Shown: positions 44,468 through 53,515 of the stretch, piece by piece
Layout of the letters: each line of letters begins with the position of its first letter
How positions within the stretch are numbered: the stretch's first letter is position 1
Source: Telluria beijingensis
Lineage (GTDB): Bacteria; Pseudomonadota; Gammaproteobacteria; Burkholderiales; Burkholderiaceae_D
Assembly (NCBI RefSeq): GCF_030770395.1
Contig: NZ_CP132480.1
Location: 5,394,223-5,458,222 of the forward strand
Length of the DNA: 64,000 nt
Reading direction: 5' to 3'
Program-made: the position numbers and the translations under genes
The notes under the pieces: generated by a model
Databases searched by the model: none
Told to the model about the DNA's origin: nothing
The model's input: the letters and a program-made list of their open reading frames with translations, nothing else

Positions 44468-45874
44468 TCAGGCGCGCGGCAGCGTGATCGTCACCTGCAG
44501 GCCGCCATCCTCGCGGTTGCGCGCCACGATGTCGCCGCCGTGGGCCTGCACCACGCGCTGGGCGATCGCCAGGCCCAGGCCATGGCCGTCGACCCCGGTG
44601 CGCGAGGCGCCGGCGCGGAAGAACGGCTGGAAGATCGCCGCCAGGTCGTCCAGCGCGATGCCCGGCCCGCGATCGAGCACGTCGATGCGGGCCAGGTCGC
44701 CGTCGACGCGCAGCGCCACCGTCACGATGCCGCCCTGGGCCCCGTGCTTGGCGGCGTTGCGCACCACGTTCTCGAGCGCGCTCCACAACAGGTCGGGGTC
44801 GCCGTTCACGGTGACGCTGCCCTCGGCCTCGATCAGGATCCGGGTCGCATTCGCCGCTGGCCGGCCGTCGCGCAGGTCGTGCCGGGCCGCCTCGAACCGG
44901 GCGTCGGCCACGATGCTGTCGGCCAGCTCGGTCAGGTCGACCGGCTCGCGCCGCAGCACGTCGGGCAGGGCTTCCAGGCGCGACAGGGTCAGCAGTTCGC
45001 CGACCAGCTTGTCCATGCGGTTGCTCTCGCGTTCGATGCGTTCGAGCGTGCTCGCGATCTTGTCCGGCTGCTGGTGCGCCAGCCCGACCGCCGCCTGCAT
45101 CCGCGCCAGCGGCGAGCGCAGCTCGTGCGAGACGTCGTGCAGCAGGCGGCGCTGGCCGTCCATCAGCGCGCGCAGGCGCCCGCTCATGCGGTCGAAGTCG
45201 CGTCCCAGGTCGCTCAGCTCGTCGCAGGCCTTGGTGGCGGGGCCGAAGCGCGGCGCCAGGTCGCCGGCCGCCGCCGCCTCGAAGGCGCTGCGCAGGGCGC
45301 GGATCGGACGCGAGAAATACCAGGCCAGCAGCGCCGCGAACAGCAGGCTGGCCATCACGGCGGCGCCGATCACGACCTTCTGGCCCACGCGCCGGCGCGC
45401 GCCGGGATCGAGCGCCGGCGTCAGCGGGTCTGCTCCGCCGCCACCCCGGGCGCCCTCGGGCCGACCAGGCTGGCGCGGTACGAAGGCCAGGTAGCTTGCG
45501 CCTTGCGGGGTGGCCAGCCGGCGCGCGCCGCGCCAGGCGCTGCCGTCGGCGCCATGATTGAGCTGGCGCTCGGCTTCGTTCACCAGCTCGGCCGGCACCG
45601 CGCGCCCGAGCAGGTCGCGGCGCGCCCCGTCCAGCACATACAGCTGCGGGCGCCGCATGTCGGCCAGCAGGCCGCGCAGCGCCGGCTCGCCGCCATGGCG
45701 CAATGTGGCCGCCGCGGCGTCGAGGGCGATCGCGGCCGGCGGGCCGGAGTCCAGCGTCGGCGTGGCTTTCTGGCGCGCCTGGTCGCGCAGCCAGAAGGCG
45801 CCGCCGATGGCGATGGTGGCGGTCAGCTGCGCCAGCAGGATCGACAGGAAGAACTTCCAGAACAACCGGCCCAT
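44468..45874 (-). CDS. Sensor histidine kinase (CpxA/EnvZ type)
   Basis: 468 residues. Membrane helices near 8-28 and 165-187 flank a periplasmic sensor domain. A HAMP domain follows (RPIRALRSAFEAAAAGDL), then the H-box LLHDVSHELRSPLARM with phosphorylatable His250. The ATPase domain has the N-box (ALENVVRNAAKHG), DRGPGIA and GHGLGLAIA. The architecture is that of CpxA-like envelope sensors; the signal is unknown. It starts one base after the stop of the response regulator gene and is transcribed with it. Confidence 0.92.
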   Translation of the reverse strand: MGRLFWKFFLSILLAQLTATIAIGGAFWLRDQARQKATPTLDSGPPAAIALDAAAATLRHGGEPALRGLLADMRRPQLYVLDGARRDLLGRAVPAELVNEAERQLNHGADGSAWRGARRLATPQGASYLAFVPRQPGRPEGARGGGGADPLTPALDPGARRRVGQKVVIGAAVMASLLFAALLAWYFSRPIRALRSAFEAAAAGDLAPRFGPATKACDELSDLGRDFDRMSGRLRALMDGQRRLLHDVSHELRSPLARMQAAVGLAHQQPDKIASTLERIERESNRMDKLVGELLTLSRLEALPDVLRREPVDLTELADSIVADARFEAARHDLRDGRPAANATRILIEAEGSVTVNGDPDLLWSALENVVRNAAKHGAQGGIVTVALRVDGDLARIDVLDRGPGIALDDLAAIFQPFFRAGASRTGVDGHGLGLAIAQRVVQAHGGDIVARNREDGGLQVTITLPRA

Positions 45875-45875
45875 G

Positions 45876-46562
45876 CTATTCCTTGATCAGCTGGTAGCCC
45901 TGGCGGTAGATGGTCTGCAGGCAGGAACGGCCGTCCTCCAGCGGTCCCAGCTTGTGGCGCAGGCTGCTCAGGTGGACGTCGATATTGCGGTCGAAGCGCG
46001 CCAGCGGCCGGCCCAGCCCCTGCTCGGACAGGTCGTTCTTGCTCACCGGCTTGCCGGCATTGCGCGCCAGGACTTCCAGCAGGTTGAACTCGGTGCTGGT
46101 GAGGTCGAGCGGCTTGCCGTCCCAGGTCGCGCGCCGTCCCTCGGGGTGGATGGCCAGCTTGCCGACCGTGAGGGTCGCGCCGGGGCCGCTGTCGGGCTGG
46201 GCCTGGGTGCGGCGCAGGATGGCGCGCACGCGCGCCGTCAGCTCGCGCGGCGTGCATGGCTTGGCCACGTAGTCGTCGGCGCCCAGTTCCAGGCCGAGGA
46301 TGCGGTCGGCGTCGTCGCCGCGCGCGGTCAGCATCAGCACCGGGATGCGGCTGGCGGCGCGGATCCGGCGCAGCGCCTCGATGCCGCTGGTGCCGGGCAT
46401 CATGACGTCGAGGATGGCGATGGCGTACTGGCCGCCCAGCGCCTCGTGCGCGCCGTCGTCGCCATTGTGCACGCAGGTGACCCGGAAGCCTTCCTGTTCG
46501 AGGTATTCGGCGAACATGCCGACCAGTTCGACGTCGTCGTCGATAAGCAATACATGGTTCAT
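45876..46562 (-). CDS. OmpR-family response regulator
   Basis: 228 residues. The receiver domain has LLIDDD, the phosphorylation site Asp52 in ILDVMMPG, the Thr in LTARG and the Lys in VAKP. The C-terminal winged helix (LTSTEFNLLEVLARNAGKPVSKNDLSEQGLGRPLARFDRNIDVHLSSLRHKLG) matches CpxR. It is the first gene of the two-component pair. The ATG at 46562 was chosen because the receiver domain starts there. Confidence 0.94.
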   Translation of the reverse strand: MNHVLLIDDDVELVGMFAEYLEQEGFRVTCVHNGDDGAHEALGGQYAIAILDVMMPGTSGIEALRRIRAASRIPVLMLTARGDDADRILGLELGADDYVAKPCTPRELTARVRAILRRTQAQPDSGPGATLTVGKLAIHPEGRRATWDGKPLDLTSTEFNLLEVLARNAGKPVSKNDLSEQGLGRPLARFDRNIDVHLSSLRHKLGPLEDGRSCLQTIYRQGYQLIKE

Positions 46563-46697
46563 GGCGACAGGATAGCGCAGTCGCGCCTCCAGGTCTTTCA
46601 CGCCTGGCGCGGCTTTACCCGGATTTACGTCGCTTAGGCGCGCTTTACACCCCTGCGCCACACAATGGCCGCGTCAAACCAACCGGAGGAACTCACG

Positions 46698-47597
46698 ATG
46701 ACACAGCAGCGCACGACCGCCACGCACCATGACAACCAACACCACTGCGGCCTCGACGCGGACCTGGCGCGCCTGCTGGGGCGGCCGGCCACGCGGCGCC
46801 AGTCGCTGCGCTGGCTGTGCGCCGGCGTGGGCGCGGCGGCGCTGCCGGTGGCCGGCTGCGGCGGTGGCGGCGATGGCTCGGCGGACGGCTACGGCATCTC
46901 GACCTCGACCACCACGACCGGCGCGGGGACGACGGGCGGCGGCAGCGCGGCCTGCTCGGTAATCCCCGAGGAGACCGGCGGCCCGTATCCGGGCGACGGC
47001 ACCAACCGCAACGCCAACGGCGTGGCCAACGCCCTGGTCCTGTCCGGCATCGTGCGCAGCGACATCCGCGCCAGCGTGGCCGGCGCCAGCGGCGTCGCGC
47101 AGGGCGTGCCGCTCACCATCCGCCTCAGGATCGAGAACGTGGCGCAAGGCTGCGCCGCGGCCGAAGGCGCCGCCGTCTACCTGTGGCACTGTACCCGCGA
47201 GGGCGGCTATTCGATGTACTCGAGCGGCATCGTCGACGAAAACTACCTGCGCGGCGTGCAGGAGGCCGACAGCGACGGATGGGTCACCTTCACGACCATC
47301 TTCCCCGGCTGCTACGACGGGCGCATGCCGCACGTGCACTTCGAGGTCTATCCGACCCTGGCAAGGTCGACGAGCGCGGCGAACCGGGTCAAGACCTCGC
47401 AGTTCGCCTTCCCGCTGGCGACCTTGAACGAAGCCTACGCCAGCAGCGGCTACGCCACCAGCGTGCGCAACCTGGCGCGCATCAGCTACGCCACCGACAA
47501 TGTGTTCAGCGACGGCACCGACCTGCAGATGGCGAGCGTCAGCGGCAATGCGACCCAGGGCTATACCGCCACCCTGGCAGTAGGCGTTTCATTCTAA
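46698..47597 (+). CDS. Exported intradiol ring-cleavage dioxygenase-like lipoprotein
   Basis: 299 residues. A long N-region ends in RRQSLRWLCAGVGAAALPVAGC, with a twin-arginine-like start and a lipobox Cys. A Ser/Thr/Gly linker follows, then an intradiol dioxygenase domain. It has EETGGPYPGDG, GAAVYLWHCTREGGYSMYS and FTTIFPGCYDGRMPHVHFEV, where Tyr and two His ligands of the non-haem iron are expected. Secreted proteins of this type have been proposed to act on lignin-derived aromatics; that is not shown here. The ATG at 46698 has GGAGGA seven bases upstream and is preferred over the ATG at 46665. Confidence 0.87.
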   Translation: MTQQRTTATHHDNQHHCGLDADLARLLGRPATRRQSLRWLCAGVGAAALPVAGCGGGGDGSADGYGISTSTTTTGAGTTGGGSAACSVIPEETGGPYPGDGTNRNANGVANALVLSGIVRSDIRASVAGASGVAQGVPLTIRLRIENVAQGCAAAEGAAVYLWHCTREGGYSMYSSGIVDENYLRGVQEADSDGWVTFTTIFPGCYDGRMPHVHFEVYPTLARSTSAANRVKTSQFAFPLATLNEAYASSGYATSVRNLARISYATDNVFSDGTDLQMASVSGNATQGYTATLAVGVSF

Positions 47598-47671
47598 AGA
47601 AGGTTCGCACGACGGCGCCAGCCATTACAATGGGTCGCTGTCGAATAACCAAGGTTCGCGAACCTCGTTCC

Positions 47672-48472
47672 ATGTCCAAACCCCTGCTTCATTTCGCCCA
47701 TGGCAACAGCTACCCGGCCGGCACCTACAGCCGGCTGCTGGAACAGCTCGAGGTCCACTACGACGTGCACCTGCTCGACATGCACGGCCACGATCCGCGC
47801 CATCCGGTGGCCGACGGTTGGGGTGCGCTGGTCGACGAGCTGGTCGAGCACCTGGAAGGGTATGGCCGGCCGGCGATCCTGGTCGGCCATTCGCTGGGCG
47901 GGATGCTGTGCATGATGGCGGCCGAGCGCCGTCCCGAGCTGGCGCGTTGCGTGGTGATGCTCGATTCGCCGGTGGTGGCGGGCTGGCGCGCGCTGGCCTG
48001 GCGCCTGGCCAAGCTGGCCGGCTGGGGCGAGCGCCTGTCGCCGGCGCGCTTCGCCCGCAAGCGGCGCGAATTGTGGCCCAGCCGCGACGACGCGCACCGG
48101 CATTTCAGCGCCAAGCCGATCTTCCAGGCCTGGGCGCCGGGCGCGCTGGACGACTACCTCGAGCACGGCCTGGCGCCGCACCCGGAGGGCGTCACCTTGC
48201 GCTTCCGGCGCGACGTGGAGTCGGCCATCTACCAGACCCTCCCGCATCACATGGACGAGGTGCTGCGCGAACCGTTCCCGGTGCCGGTCGGCTTCATCGC
48301 CGGCACCGCATCCGAAGAGATGCGCCAGGCCGGCATGGCGGCTACCCGCAAGCTGGTGGGCGAGAACCTGGTCATGATCGAGGGCGGCCATCTGTACCCG
48401 CTGGAAAAGCCGCAGGAGACGGCGCGCCTGGCGCATGCGATGATCGAACGCCTGCTGGCGCCGGCGCGCTAG
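47672..48472 (+). CDS. Alpha/beta hydrolase
   Basis: 266 residues. The fold is complete: LHFAHGNSYPAGTY gives the HGN oxyanion motif, LVGHSLGG the nucleophile serine, and IEGGHLYPLEKP the catalytic histidine. The Asp should lie near VGFIAGTASEE. No signal peptide is present. The substrate is unknown. The CTAG at its 3' end is also the stop of the gene on the opposite strand. The ATG at 47672 was chosen because the fold starts at once; the open frame upstream lies antiparallel to or out of frame with the dioxygenase gene. Confidence 0.88.
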   Translation: MSKPLLHFAHGNSYPAGTYSRLLEQLEVHYDVHLLDMHGHDPRHPVADGWGALVDELVEHLEGYGRPAILVGHSLGGMLCMMAAERRPELARCVVMLDSPVVAGWRALAWRLAKLAGWGERLSPARFARKRRELWPSRDDAHRHFSAKPIFQAWAPGALDDYLEHGLAPHPEGVTLRFRRDVESAIYQTLPHHMDEVLREPFPVPVGFIAGTASEEMRQAGMAATRKLVGENLVMIEGGHLYPLEKPQETARLAHAMIERLLAPAR

Positions 48473-48732
48473 TAGGCCCGGTTCGAGTCCAGCGGACGCG
48501 GGGCGCTGTCCATCGCGTCGCGTGCTTCCTGGCCGCCGACGGTCTTGAGCATGCGGTCGGTGCTCTTGCGCTTCGGGATGCGCGAACCGGTCATCTCATG
48601 CTGGTCTTCCTGGGCGGCCAGCGCCGGGGCGGCGGCGGCCGGCGAAGCCGCCGGCGGAGGGGATGCCGGGGTGCTGCATCCGGCCAGGGCGACGAGGGCG
48701 CCGAGCGCCAGGGGTGTCAATGCGGCGTGCAT
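48469..48732 (-). CDS. Small lipoprotein
   Basis: 87 residues. The N-terminus is a lipoprotein signal (LALGALVALAGC, lipidated Cys19), followed by a Pro/Ala-rich spacer and a polar C-terminus (EMTGSRIPKRKSTDRM, ARDAMDSAPRP). No family is known. The Shine-Dalgarno GGAG lies seven bases before the ATG. The gene is convergent with the alpha/beta hydrolase, and the two stop codons share one CTAG. Confidence 0.7.
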   Translation of the reverse strand: MHAALTPLALGALVALAGCSTPASPPPAASPAAAAPALAAQEDQHEMTGSRIPKRKSTDRMLKTVGGQEARDAMDSAPRPLDSNRAY

Positions 48733-48880
48733 GGAGGGCTCCAGGAGTGAGTGAAGTAACTGATGGTATGCGCGGCGCCGCGGTTCGGCAACCAGTTCTT
48801 GCATTGGCGGAACCGGGATCAGCACCGGCCTGCGCATTTCGCGTAAAATCGCGGGATTTTCTCCCTGCTGGAAACCGACA

Positions 48881-49447
48881 ATGACTATCAAGAGCGACAA
48901 ATGGATCCGCCGCATGGCGGAAAGCACCGGCATGATCGAGCCGTTCGAGCCGAAGCAGGTCCGGGAGCAGGACGGGCGCCGCATCATCTCCTTCGGCACC
49001 TCTTCGTACGGCTACGACATCCGCTGCGCCGATGAATTCAAGGTGTTCACCAATATCAACAGCACCATCGTCGATCCGAAGAACTTCGATTCGAACTCCT
49101 TCGTCGACGTCAAGAGCGACGTCTGCATCATCCCGCCGAACTCGTTCGCGCTGGCGCGCACCATCGAATACTTCCGCATCCCGCGCAATGTGCTGACCGT
49201 CTGCCTTGGCAAGTCGACCTATGCGCGCTGCGGCATCATCGTCAACGTGACGCCGTTCGAGCCCGAATGGGAAGGCTATGTGACGCTGGAGTTCTCGAAC
49301 ACGACCCCTCTGCCGGCCAAGATCTATGCCGGCGAAGGCTGCGCCCAGGTGCTGTTCTTCGAGAGCGACGAGGTCTGCGAAACCTCGTACAAGGACCGCG
49401 GCGGCAAATACCAGGGCCAGCACGGCGTGACCCTGCCGAAGACCTGA
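48881..49447 (+). CDS. dcd: dCTP deaminase
   Basis: 188 residues. It converts dCTP to dUTP, the main source of dUMP for thymidylate synthesis in many proteobacteria. The trimeric dUTPase-like fold is recognised from [62 protein letters not shown] and '[22 protein letters not shown]', with the C-terminal '[12 protein letters not shown]'. The substrate-binding Ser/Arg and catalytic Glu (FEPEWEG) are present. The product pathway meets thyA encoded at 54012-54806. Confidence 0.97.
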   Translation: MTIKSDKWIRRMAESTGMIEPFEPKQVREQDGRRIISFGTSSYGYDIRCADEFKVFTNINSTIVDPKNFDSNSFVDVKSDVCIIPPNSFALARTIEYFRIPRNVLTVCLGKSTYARCGIIVNVTPFEPEWEGYVTLEFSNTTPLPAKIYAGEGCAQVLFFESDEVCETSYKDRGGKYQGQHGVTLPKT

Positions 49448-49454
49448 GCGCTCT

Positions 49455-50336
49455 TCAACCTGCCTGGTGCGCCACGTGCGCCAGGTGTCCCAGCTTGTCG
49501 GGATTGCGCATCACGTAGATGGCGGTGATGCGGCCGCCGTCGATGTCGAGCGCGGTGGTCTGCAGCATGCCGTCGCTCTCCAGGGTGATGCGTCCCGGCA
49601 GTCCGTCGATCGTGGCCGTGCGCAGCACGGCGGGCGCGTCCCAGCCGCCCTTGCGCGTGAATGCCTGCAGCAGGCGCAGCACCTTGTCCTGGCCGAAGAT
49701 CGGATTGACGACGGCCGGGCGCTTGCCGCCGCCGTCGCCATAGAATACGACGTCGTCCGACAGCAGCTGCCGCAGCCGCCCCAGGTCGCCGCTGCGCGAG
49801 GCGGCGAAGAATGCCGCGGCGATTTCCTGCTGCCGGTCCTGCGCCATCGGAAAACGCGGCCGCGCGGCCGCCACGTGCGCGCGCGCCCGGCTGGCCAGCT
49901 GGCGGCAGGCCGCCGGCGCGCGGCCGATGGCCTCGGCCACCTCGTCGAAGTCCATGTCGAACACGTCGTGCAGCAGGAAGGCCGCACGCTCCAGCGGCGA
50001 CAGGCGCTCCAGCGCCAGCATCAGGGGCAGGGTGATGTCGTCGTCCTCCTCGTCGTCCGGGTCGACGAAGGGTTCCGGCAGCCAGGGGCCGAGGTATTCC
50101 TCGCGCTTGACGCGCGCCGACTTGAGCACGTCCAGGCACAGGCGCGTCACGGTGCGCACCAGGAAGGCTTCGGGCTCGCGCACCGATCCGCGGTCGGCGC
50201 CGTGCCAGCGCAGCCAGGCATCCTGCACCACGTCCTCGGCTTCGGCCACCGATCCCAGCATGCGGTAGGCGATGCGCTGCAGGCGCGGGCGGCGGGCGGT
50301 GAAGAAGGTGGCGGTGTCGAATTCGCTGGCGTTCAT
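49455..50336 (-). CDS. ECF41-type RNA polymerase sigma factor with SnoaL-like C-terminal domain
   Basis: 293 residues. Sigma region 2 is at about 15-75 (LQRIAYRMLGSVAEAEDVVQDAWLRW) and region 4 at about 105-160 (LPLMLALERLSPLERAAFLLHDVFDMDFDEVAEAIGRAPAACRQLASRARAHV). The C-terminal 130 residues are SnoaL-like. The three ECF41 hallmarks are present: WLPEP (85-89), DGGGK (201-205) and NPDKL (278-282). In ECF41 proteins this domain regulates sigma activity in cis instead of an anti-sigma factor. ECF41 genes normally sit beside a COE oxidoreductase/decarboxylase gene; none is seen here. It lies in the opposite direction to dcd. Confidence 0.95.
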   Translation of the reverse strand: MNASEFDTATFFTARRPRLQRIAYRMLGSVAEAEDVVQDAWLRWHGADRGSVREPEAFLVRTVTRLCLDVLKSARVKREEYLGPWLPEPFVDPDDEEDDDITLPLMLALERLSPLERAAFLLHDVFDMDFDEVAEAIGRAPAACRQLASRARAHVAAARPRFPMAQDRQQEIAAAFFAASRSGDLGRLRQLLSDDVVFYGDGGGKRPAVVNPIFGQDKVLRLLQAFTRKGGWDAPAVLRTATIDGLPGRITLESDGMLQTTALDIDGGRITAIYVMRNPDKLGHLAHVAHQAG

Positions 50337-50354
50337 GACCCCGCATGATACGCG

Positions 50355-50382
50355 AAAAAAAAAGCCCGGAGTTGCTCCGGGC
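50355..50382 (-). terminator. Rho-independent terminator of the decarboxylase gene
   Basis: On the minus strand GCCCGGAG pairs with CTCCGGGC around CAA and is followed by nine T. It lies 44 bases after the decarboxylase stop and just upstream of the ECF41 gene, so that gene needs a separate promoter in a very small space. Confidence 0.93.
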
Positions 50383-50425
50383 CTCTCTCGTTTGGCGGGT
50401 CGCCATGCCGCCCATGCCAGCGGCG

Positions 50426-52684
50426 TCAGGCGTCTTGCATCACGCAATCGACGAAGTAGCCGCGCTTGCCGTCGACTTCGCGCTTGACCAGGCCGTGGAC
50501 GTCGGTCTCGAAGCCAGGGAAGCGTTCGTTGAAGTCGCGCGCGAAGCGCAGGTAGTCGACGATGGTCTTGTTGAAGCGCTCGCCCGGGATCAGGAGCGGA
50601 ATGCCCGGCGGGTAAGGCGTCAGCAGGATCGCCGTGATGCGGCCTTCCAGCTCGTCGATCGCGACGCGCTCGATTCTCCGGTGCGCCATGTTGGCGAAGG
50701 CGTCCGACGGTTTCATGGCCGGGATCATGTCCGACAGGTACATCTCGGTGGTCAGGCGGGCCACGTCGCGCGACTTGTAGAAGGTGTGGATCTCGGTGCA
50801 CAGGTCGCGCAGGCCGCGGGTCTCGTAGCGCGGGTTGGCCGCCGCGAACTGCGGCATCACGCGCCACATCGGCTGGTTGCGGTCGTAGTCGTCCTTGAAC
50901 TGCTGCAGCGCCGTCACCAGCGTATTCCAGCGGCCCTTGGTGATGCCGATGGTGAACATGATGAAGAACGAGTACAGGCCGCACTTCTCGATGATGACGC
51001 CGTGCTCGGCCAGGTACTTGGTGACGATCGAGGCCGGGATGCCTGTCTCGCCGAACTGGCCCGAGAGGTCGAGGCCCGGGGTCACGATGGTGGCCTTGAT
51101 CGGGTCGAGCATATTGAAGCCCGGCGCCAGCTTGCCGAAGCCGTGCCAGTTTTCTTCGGCGCGGATCATCCAGTCGTCCTGGGTGCCGATGCCTTCTTCC
51201 GAGAATTTGTCCGGGCCCCAGACCTGGAACCACCAGTCGTCGCCGAAGTCCTCGTCGACCTTCTTCATCGCGCGGCGGAAGTCGAGCGCCTCGAGGATCG
51301 ATTCCTCGACCAGGGCGGTACCGCCCGGCGCTTCCATCATCGCGGCCGCGACGTCGCACGAGGCGATGATCGAATATTGCGGCGAGGTCGAGGTGTGCAT
51401 CAGATAGGCCTCGTTGAAGGCGTCCTGGTCGAGCTTGACCGATTCGGATTCGCGCACCAGCACCTGCGAGGCCTGCGACAGGCCGGCCAGCAGTTTATGG
51501 GTCGACTGGGTCGAGAAGATCATCGACTCCTTGGCGCGCGGGCGGTTCTCGCCGATCGCGTGCATGTTGCGGTAGAAGCTGTGGAAGGTCGCGTGCGGCA
51601 GCCAGGCTTCGTCGAAGTGCAGGGTGTCGATCTTCCCGTCCAGCATTTCGCGCAGCGTCTCGACGTTGTACACCACGCCGTCGTAGGTCGACTGGGTGAT
51701 GGTGAGGATGCGCGGCTTCTTGTTGACAGCGTCGCGCGCGAACGGGTTCGCCTCGATCTTGCGGGCGATCGATTCGGGCGTGAATTCCTCGAGCGGGATC
51801 GGGCCGATGATGCCGAGGTGGTTACGGGTCGGCATCAGGAACACGGGGATCGCGCCGCACATGATGATCGAGTGCAGGATCGACTTGTGGCAGTTGCGGT
51901 CGACAACCACGATGTCGCCCGGCGCGACGGTCGAGTGCCACACCATCTTGTTCGAGGTCGAGGTGCCGTTGGTCACGAAGTAGCAATGGTCGGCGCTGTA
52001 GATGCGCGCGGCATTGCGCTCGGACTTGGCCACCGGGCCGGTATGGTCGAGCAGCTGGCCCAGTTCTTCCACTGCGTTGCAGACGTCTGCGCGCAGCATG
52101 TTCTCGCCAAAGAACTGGTGGAACATCTGGCCGATCGGCGACTTCAGGAAGGCCACGCCGCCCGAGTGGCCCGGGCAGTGCCACGAGTACGAGCCATCAT
52201 AGGCGTAGTTGACCAGCGCGCGGAAGAACGGCGGCGCCAGGCTGTCGAGGTAGGCCTTGGCTTCGCGGATGATGTGACGGGCCACGAATTCCGGGGTGTC
52301 CTCGAACATGTGGATGAAGCCGTGCAGCTCCTTCAGGATGTCGTTCGGGATGTGGCGGCTGGTGCGGGTCTCGCCATAGATATAGATCGGGATATTGGCG
52401 TTCTTGTGACGGATTTCCTTCACGAAGGCGCGCAGGCCGACCAGTGCGAAATCGGTCTCTTCGAGCGAGCCGCCGCCGAATTCCTCGTCGTCGATCGACA
52501 GGACGAAGGCCGATGCGCGCGACTGCTGCTGGGCGAACTGGGACAGGTCGCCATAGCTGGTCACACCGACGACCTCCATGCCTTCCTGTTCCATCGCGGC
52601 CGCCAGGGCGCGAATGCCGAGACCGGAGGTGTTCTCCGAGCGGAAGTCCTCATCGATGATGACGATAGGGAAACGAAATTTCAT
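50426..52684 (-). CDS. Arg/Lys/Orn decarboxylase (PLP fold type I, inducible type)
   Basis: 752 residues. An N-terminal receiver-like wing domain (1-130: FPIVIIDEDFRSENTSGLGI...SYGDLSQFAQQQSRASAFVLSIDD) precedes the aspartate-aminotransferase-fold core. The PLP lysine is in STQSTHKLLAGL (Lys397), with the Asp in LHFDEAW. The C-terminal domain is as in AdiA/CadA/SpeF enzymes, which also share this length. The substrate (arginine, lysine or ornithine) cannot be decided from sequence alone. It is a single gene with its own terminator. Such enzymes raise internal pH under acid stress or make polyamines. The ATG at 52684 starts the wing domain. Confidence 0.95.
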   Translation of the reverse strand: MKFRFPIVIIDEDFRSENTSGLGIRALAAAMEQEGMEVVGVTSYGDLSQFAQQQSRASAFVLSIDDEEFGGGSLEETDFALVGLRAFVKEIRHKNANIPIYIYGETRTSRHIPNDILKELHGFIHMFEDTPEFVARHIIREAKAYLDSLAPPFFRALVNYAYDGSYSWHCPGHSGGVAFLKSPIGQMFHQFFGENMLRADVCNAVEELGQLLDHTGPVAKSERNAARIYSADHCYFVTNGTSTSNKMVWHSTVAPGDIVVVDRNCHKSILHSIIMCGAIPVFLMPTRNHLGIIGPIPLEEFTPESIARKIEANPFARDAVNKKPRILTITQSTYDGVVYNVETLREMLDGKIDTLHFDEAWLPHATFHSFYRNMHAIGENRPRAKESMIFSTQSTHKLLAGLSQASQVLVRESESVKLDQDAFNEAYLMHTSTSPQYSIIASCDVAAAMMEAPGGTALVEESILEALDFRRAMKKVDEDFGDDWWFQVWGPDKFSEEGIGTQDDWMIRAEENWHGFGKLAPGFNMLDPIKATIVTPGLDLSGQFGETGIPASIVTKYLAEHGVIIEKCGLYSFFIMFTIGITKGRWNTLVTALQQFKDDYDRNQPMWRVMPQFAAANPRYETRGLRDLCTEIHTFYKSRDVARLTTEMYLSDMIPAMKPSDAFANMAHRRIERVAIDELEGRITAILLTPYPPGIPLLIPGERFNKTIVDYLRFARDFNERFPGFETDVHGLVKREVDGKRGYFVDCVMQDA

Positions 52685-52882
52685 GGGCAGCTCCAAAGCG
52701 AAGCGCCGTGCGGGCGGCAGGTCCTGGCCGGACCATTCCGGCAGGGGCTGGCCGCCGCGCACGGCACCGTAGAAAATGAGAAGCGGATTTTCGCAGAAAA
52801 CGCGGGTCCGGGTGCAAGTTTTTTTGCTAGGTTAGCCACACTTCCAGAAGGGTGGCGCACACCAGCAGGCATCCGGCCGCGG

Positions 52883-53515
52883 TCAGTTGTCGATCCTGCG
52901 TCCGGCGCGCCGTATACCTTCGGTCAGCAGCGCCGCGGCCAGTGCGCCGAGCAGGGGAATCGGCGACAACACCGTGACGCTATTGTGCAGGAAGGCGAAC
53001 AGGCCCAGCGTGATGCCGAAGGCGGCCACTGCGCCGGTCAGGGTCAGCAGCCAGGTGCGGCGCGCGAGCAGGGTCACCGCGGCCAGCGAGATCGCGATCT
53101 GCTGGGCCACCGAGGCGGCCGCCCATTGGCGCTGGCGGTGGAGGGCCTCCTCGGAGCGGCGGTTCGACTCGCTGGACGTGGCTTCCCAGCGTTCGGCCTC
53201 CTTGCGGATGACTTCCTTCTCGGCGCGATAGCGTTCGGCTTCTTCGCGGTAGCGCAAGCCGTCCACGCCCGGCAGCGTGGCAGCCAGTTCGGCCAGGTTC
53301 TGGCGACTCGACTTGGCCTGGTAGTGGCTCCAGGCGTTGGCGGCGCTGGTCTTTTCCATCGCGGCCTGGGTCTTGAACAGGCTGGCATCATTGTGCGACG
53401 AGGTGCCGAGGAAGGCGAACAGGGTGCCCAGCGTGGCCAGCACCGCGATCAGGGCCGCGACCCGGCCGGCGAAGCCGTCGCCTCCGCGCGAACCCGGCGT
53501 ACGCACGGCGCTCAT
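52883..53515 (-). CDS. DUF4337 domain membrane protein
   Basis: 210 residues. A first membrane helix (ALIAVLATLGTLFAFLG), then the DUF4337 segment 'HNDASLFKTQAAMEKTSAANAWSHYQAKSSRQNL', a charged coiled coil (about 90-130) and two or three hydrophobic segments (AISLAAVTLLARR, LLTLTGAVAAFGITLGLFAFL, LLGALAAALL). The family is of unknown function and widespread in proteobacteria. Its start codon overlaps the folA stop (ATGA), so it is translated with folA and thyA. Confidence 0.88.
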   Translation of the reverse strand: MSAVRTPGSRGGDGFAGRVAALIAVLATLGTLFAFLGTSSHNDASLFKTQAAMEKTSAANAWSHYQAKSSRQNLAELAATLPGVDGLRYREEAERYRAEKEVIRKEAERWEATSSESNRRSEEALHRQRQWAAASVAQQIAISLAAVTLLARRTWLLTLTGAVAAFGITLGLFAFLHNSVTVLSPIPLLGALAAALLTEGIRRAGRRIDN

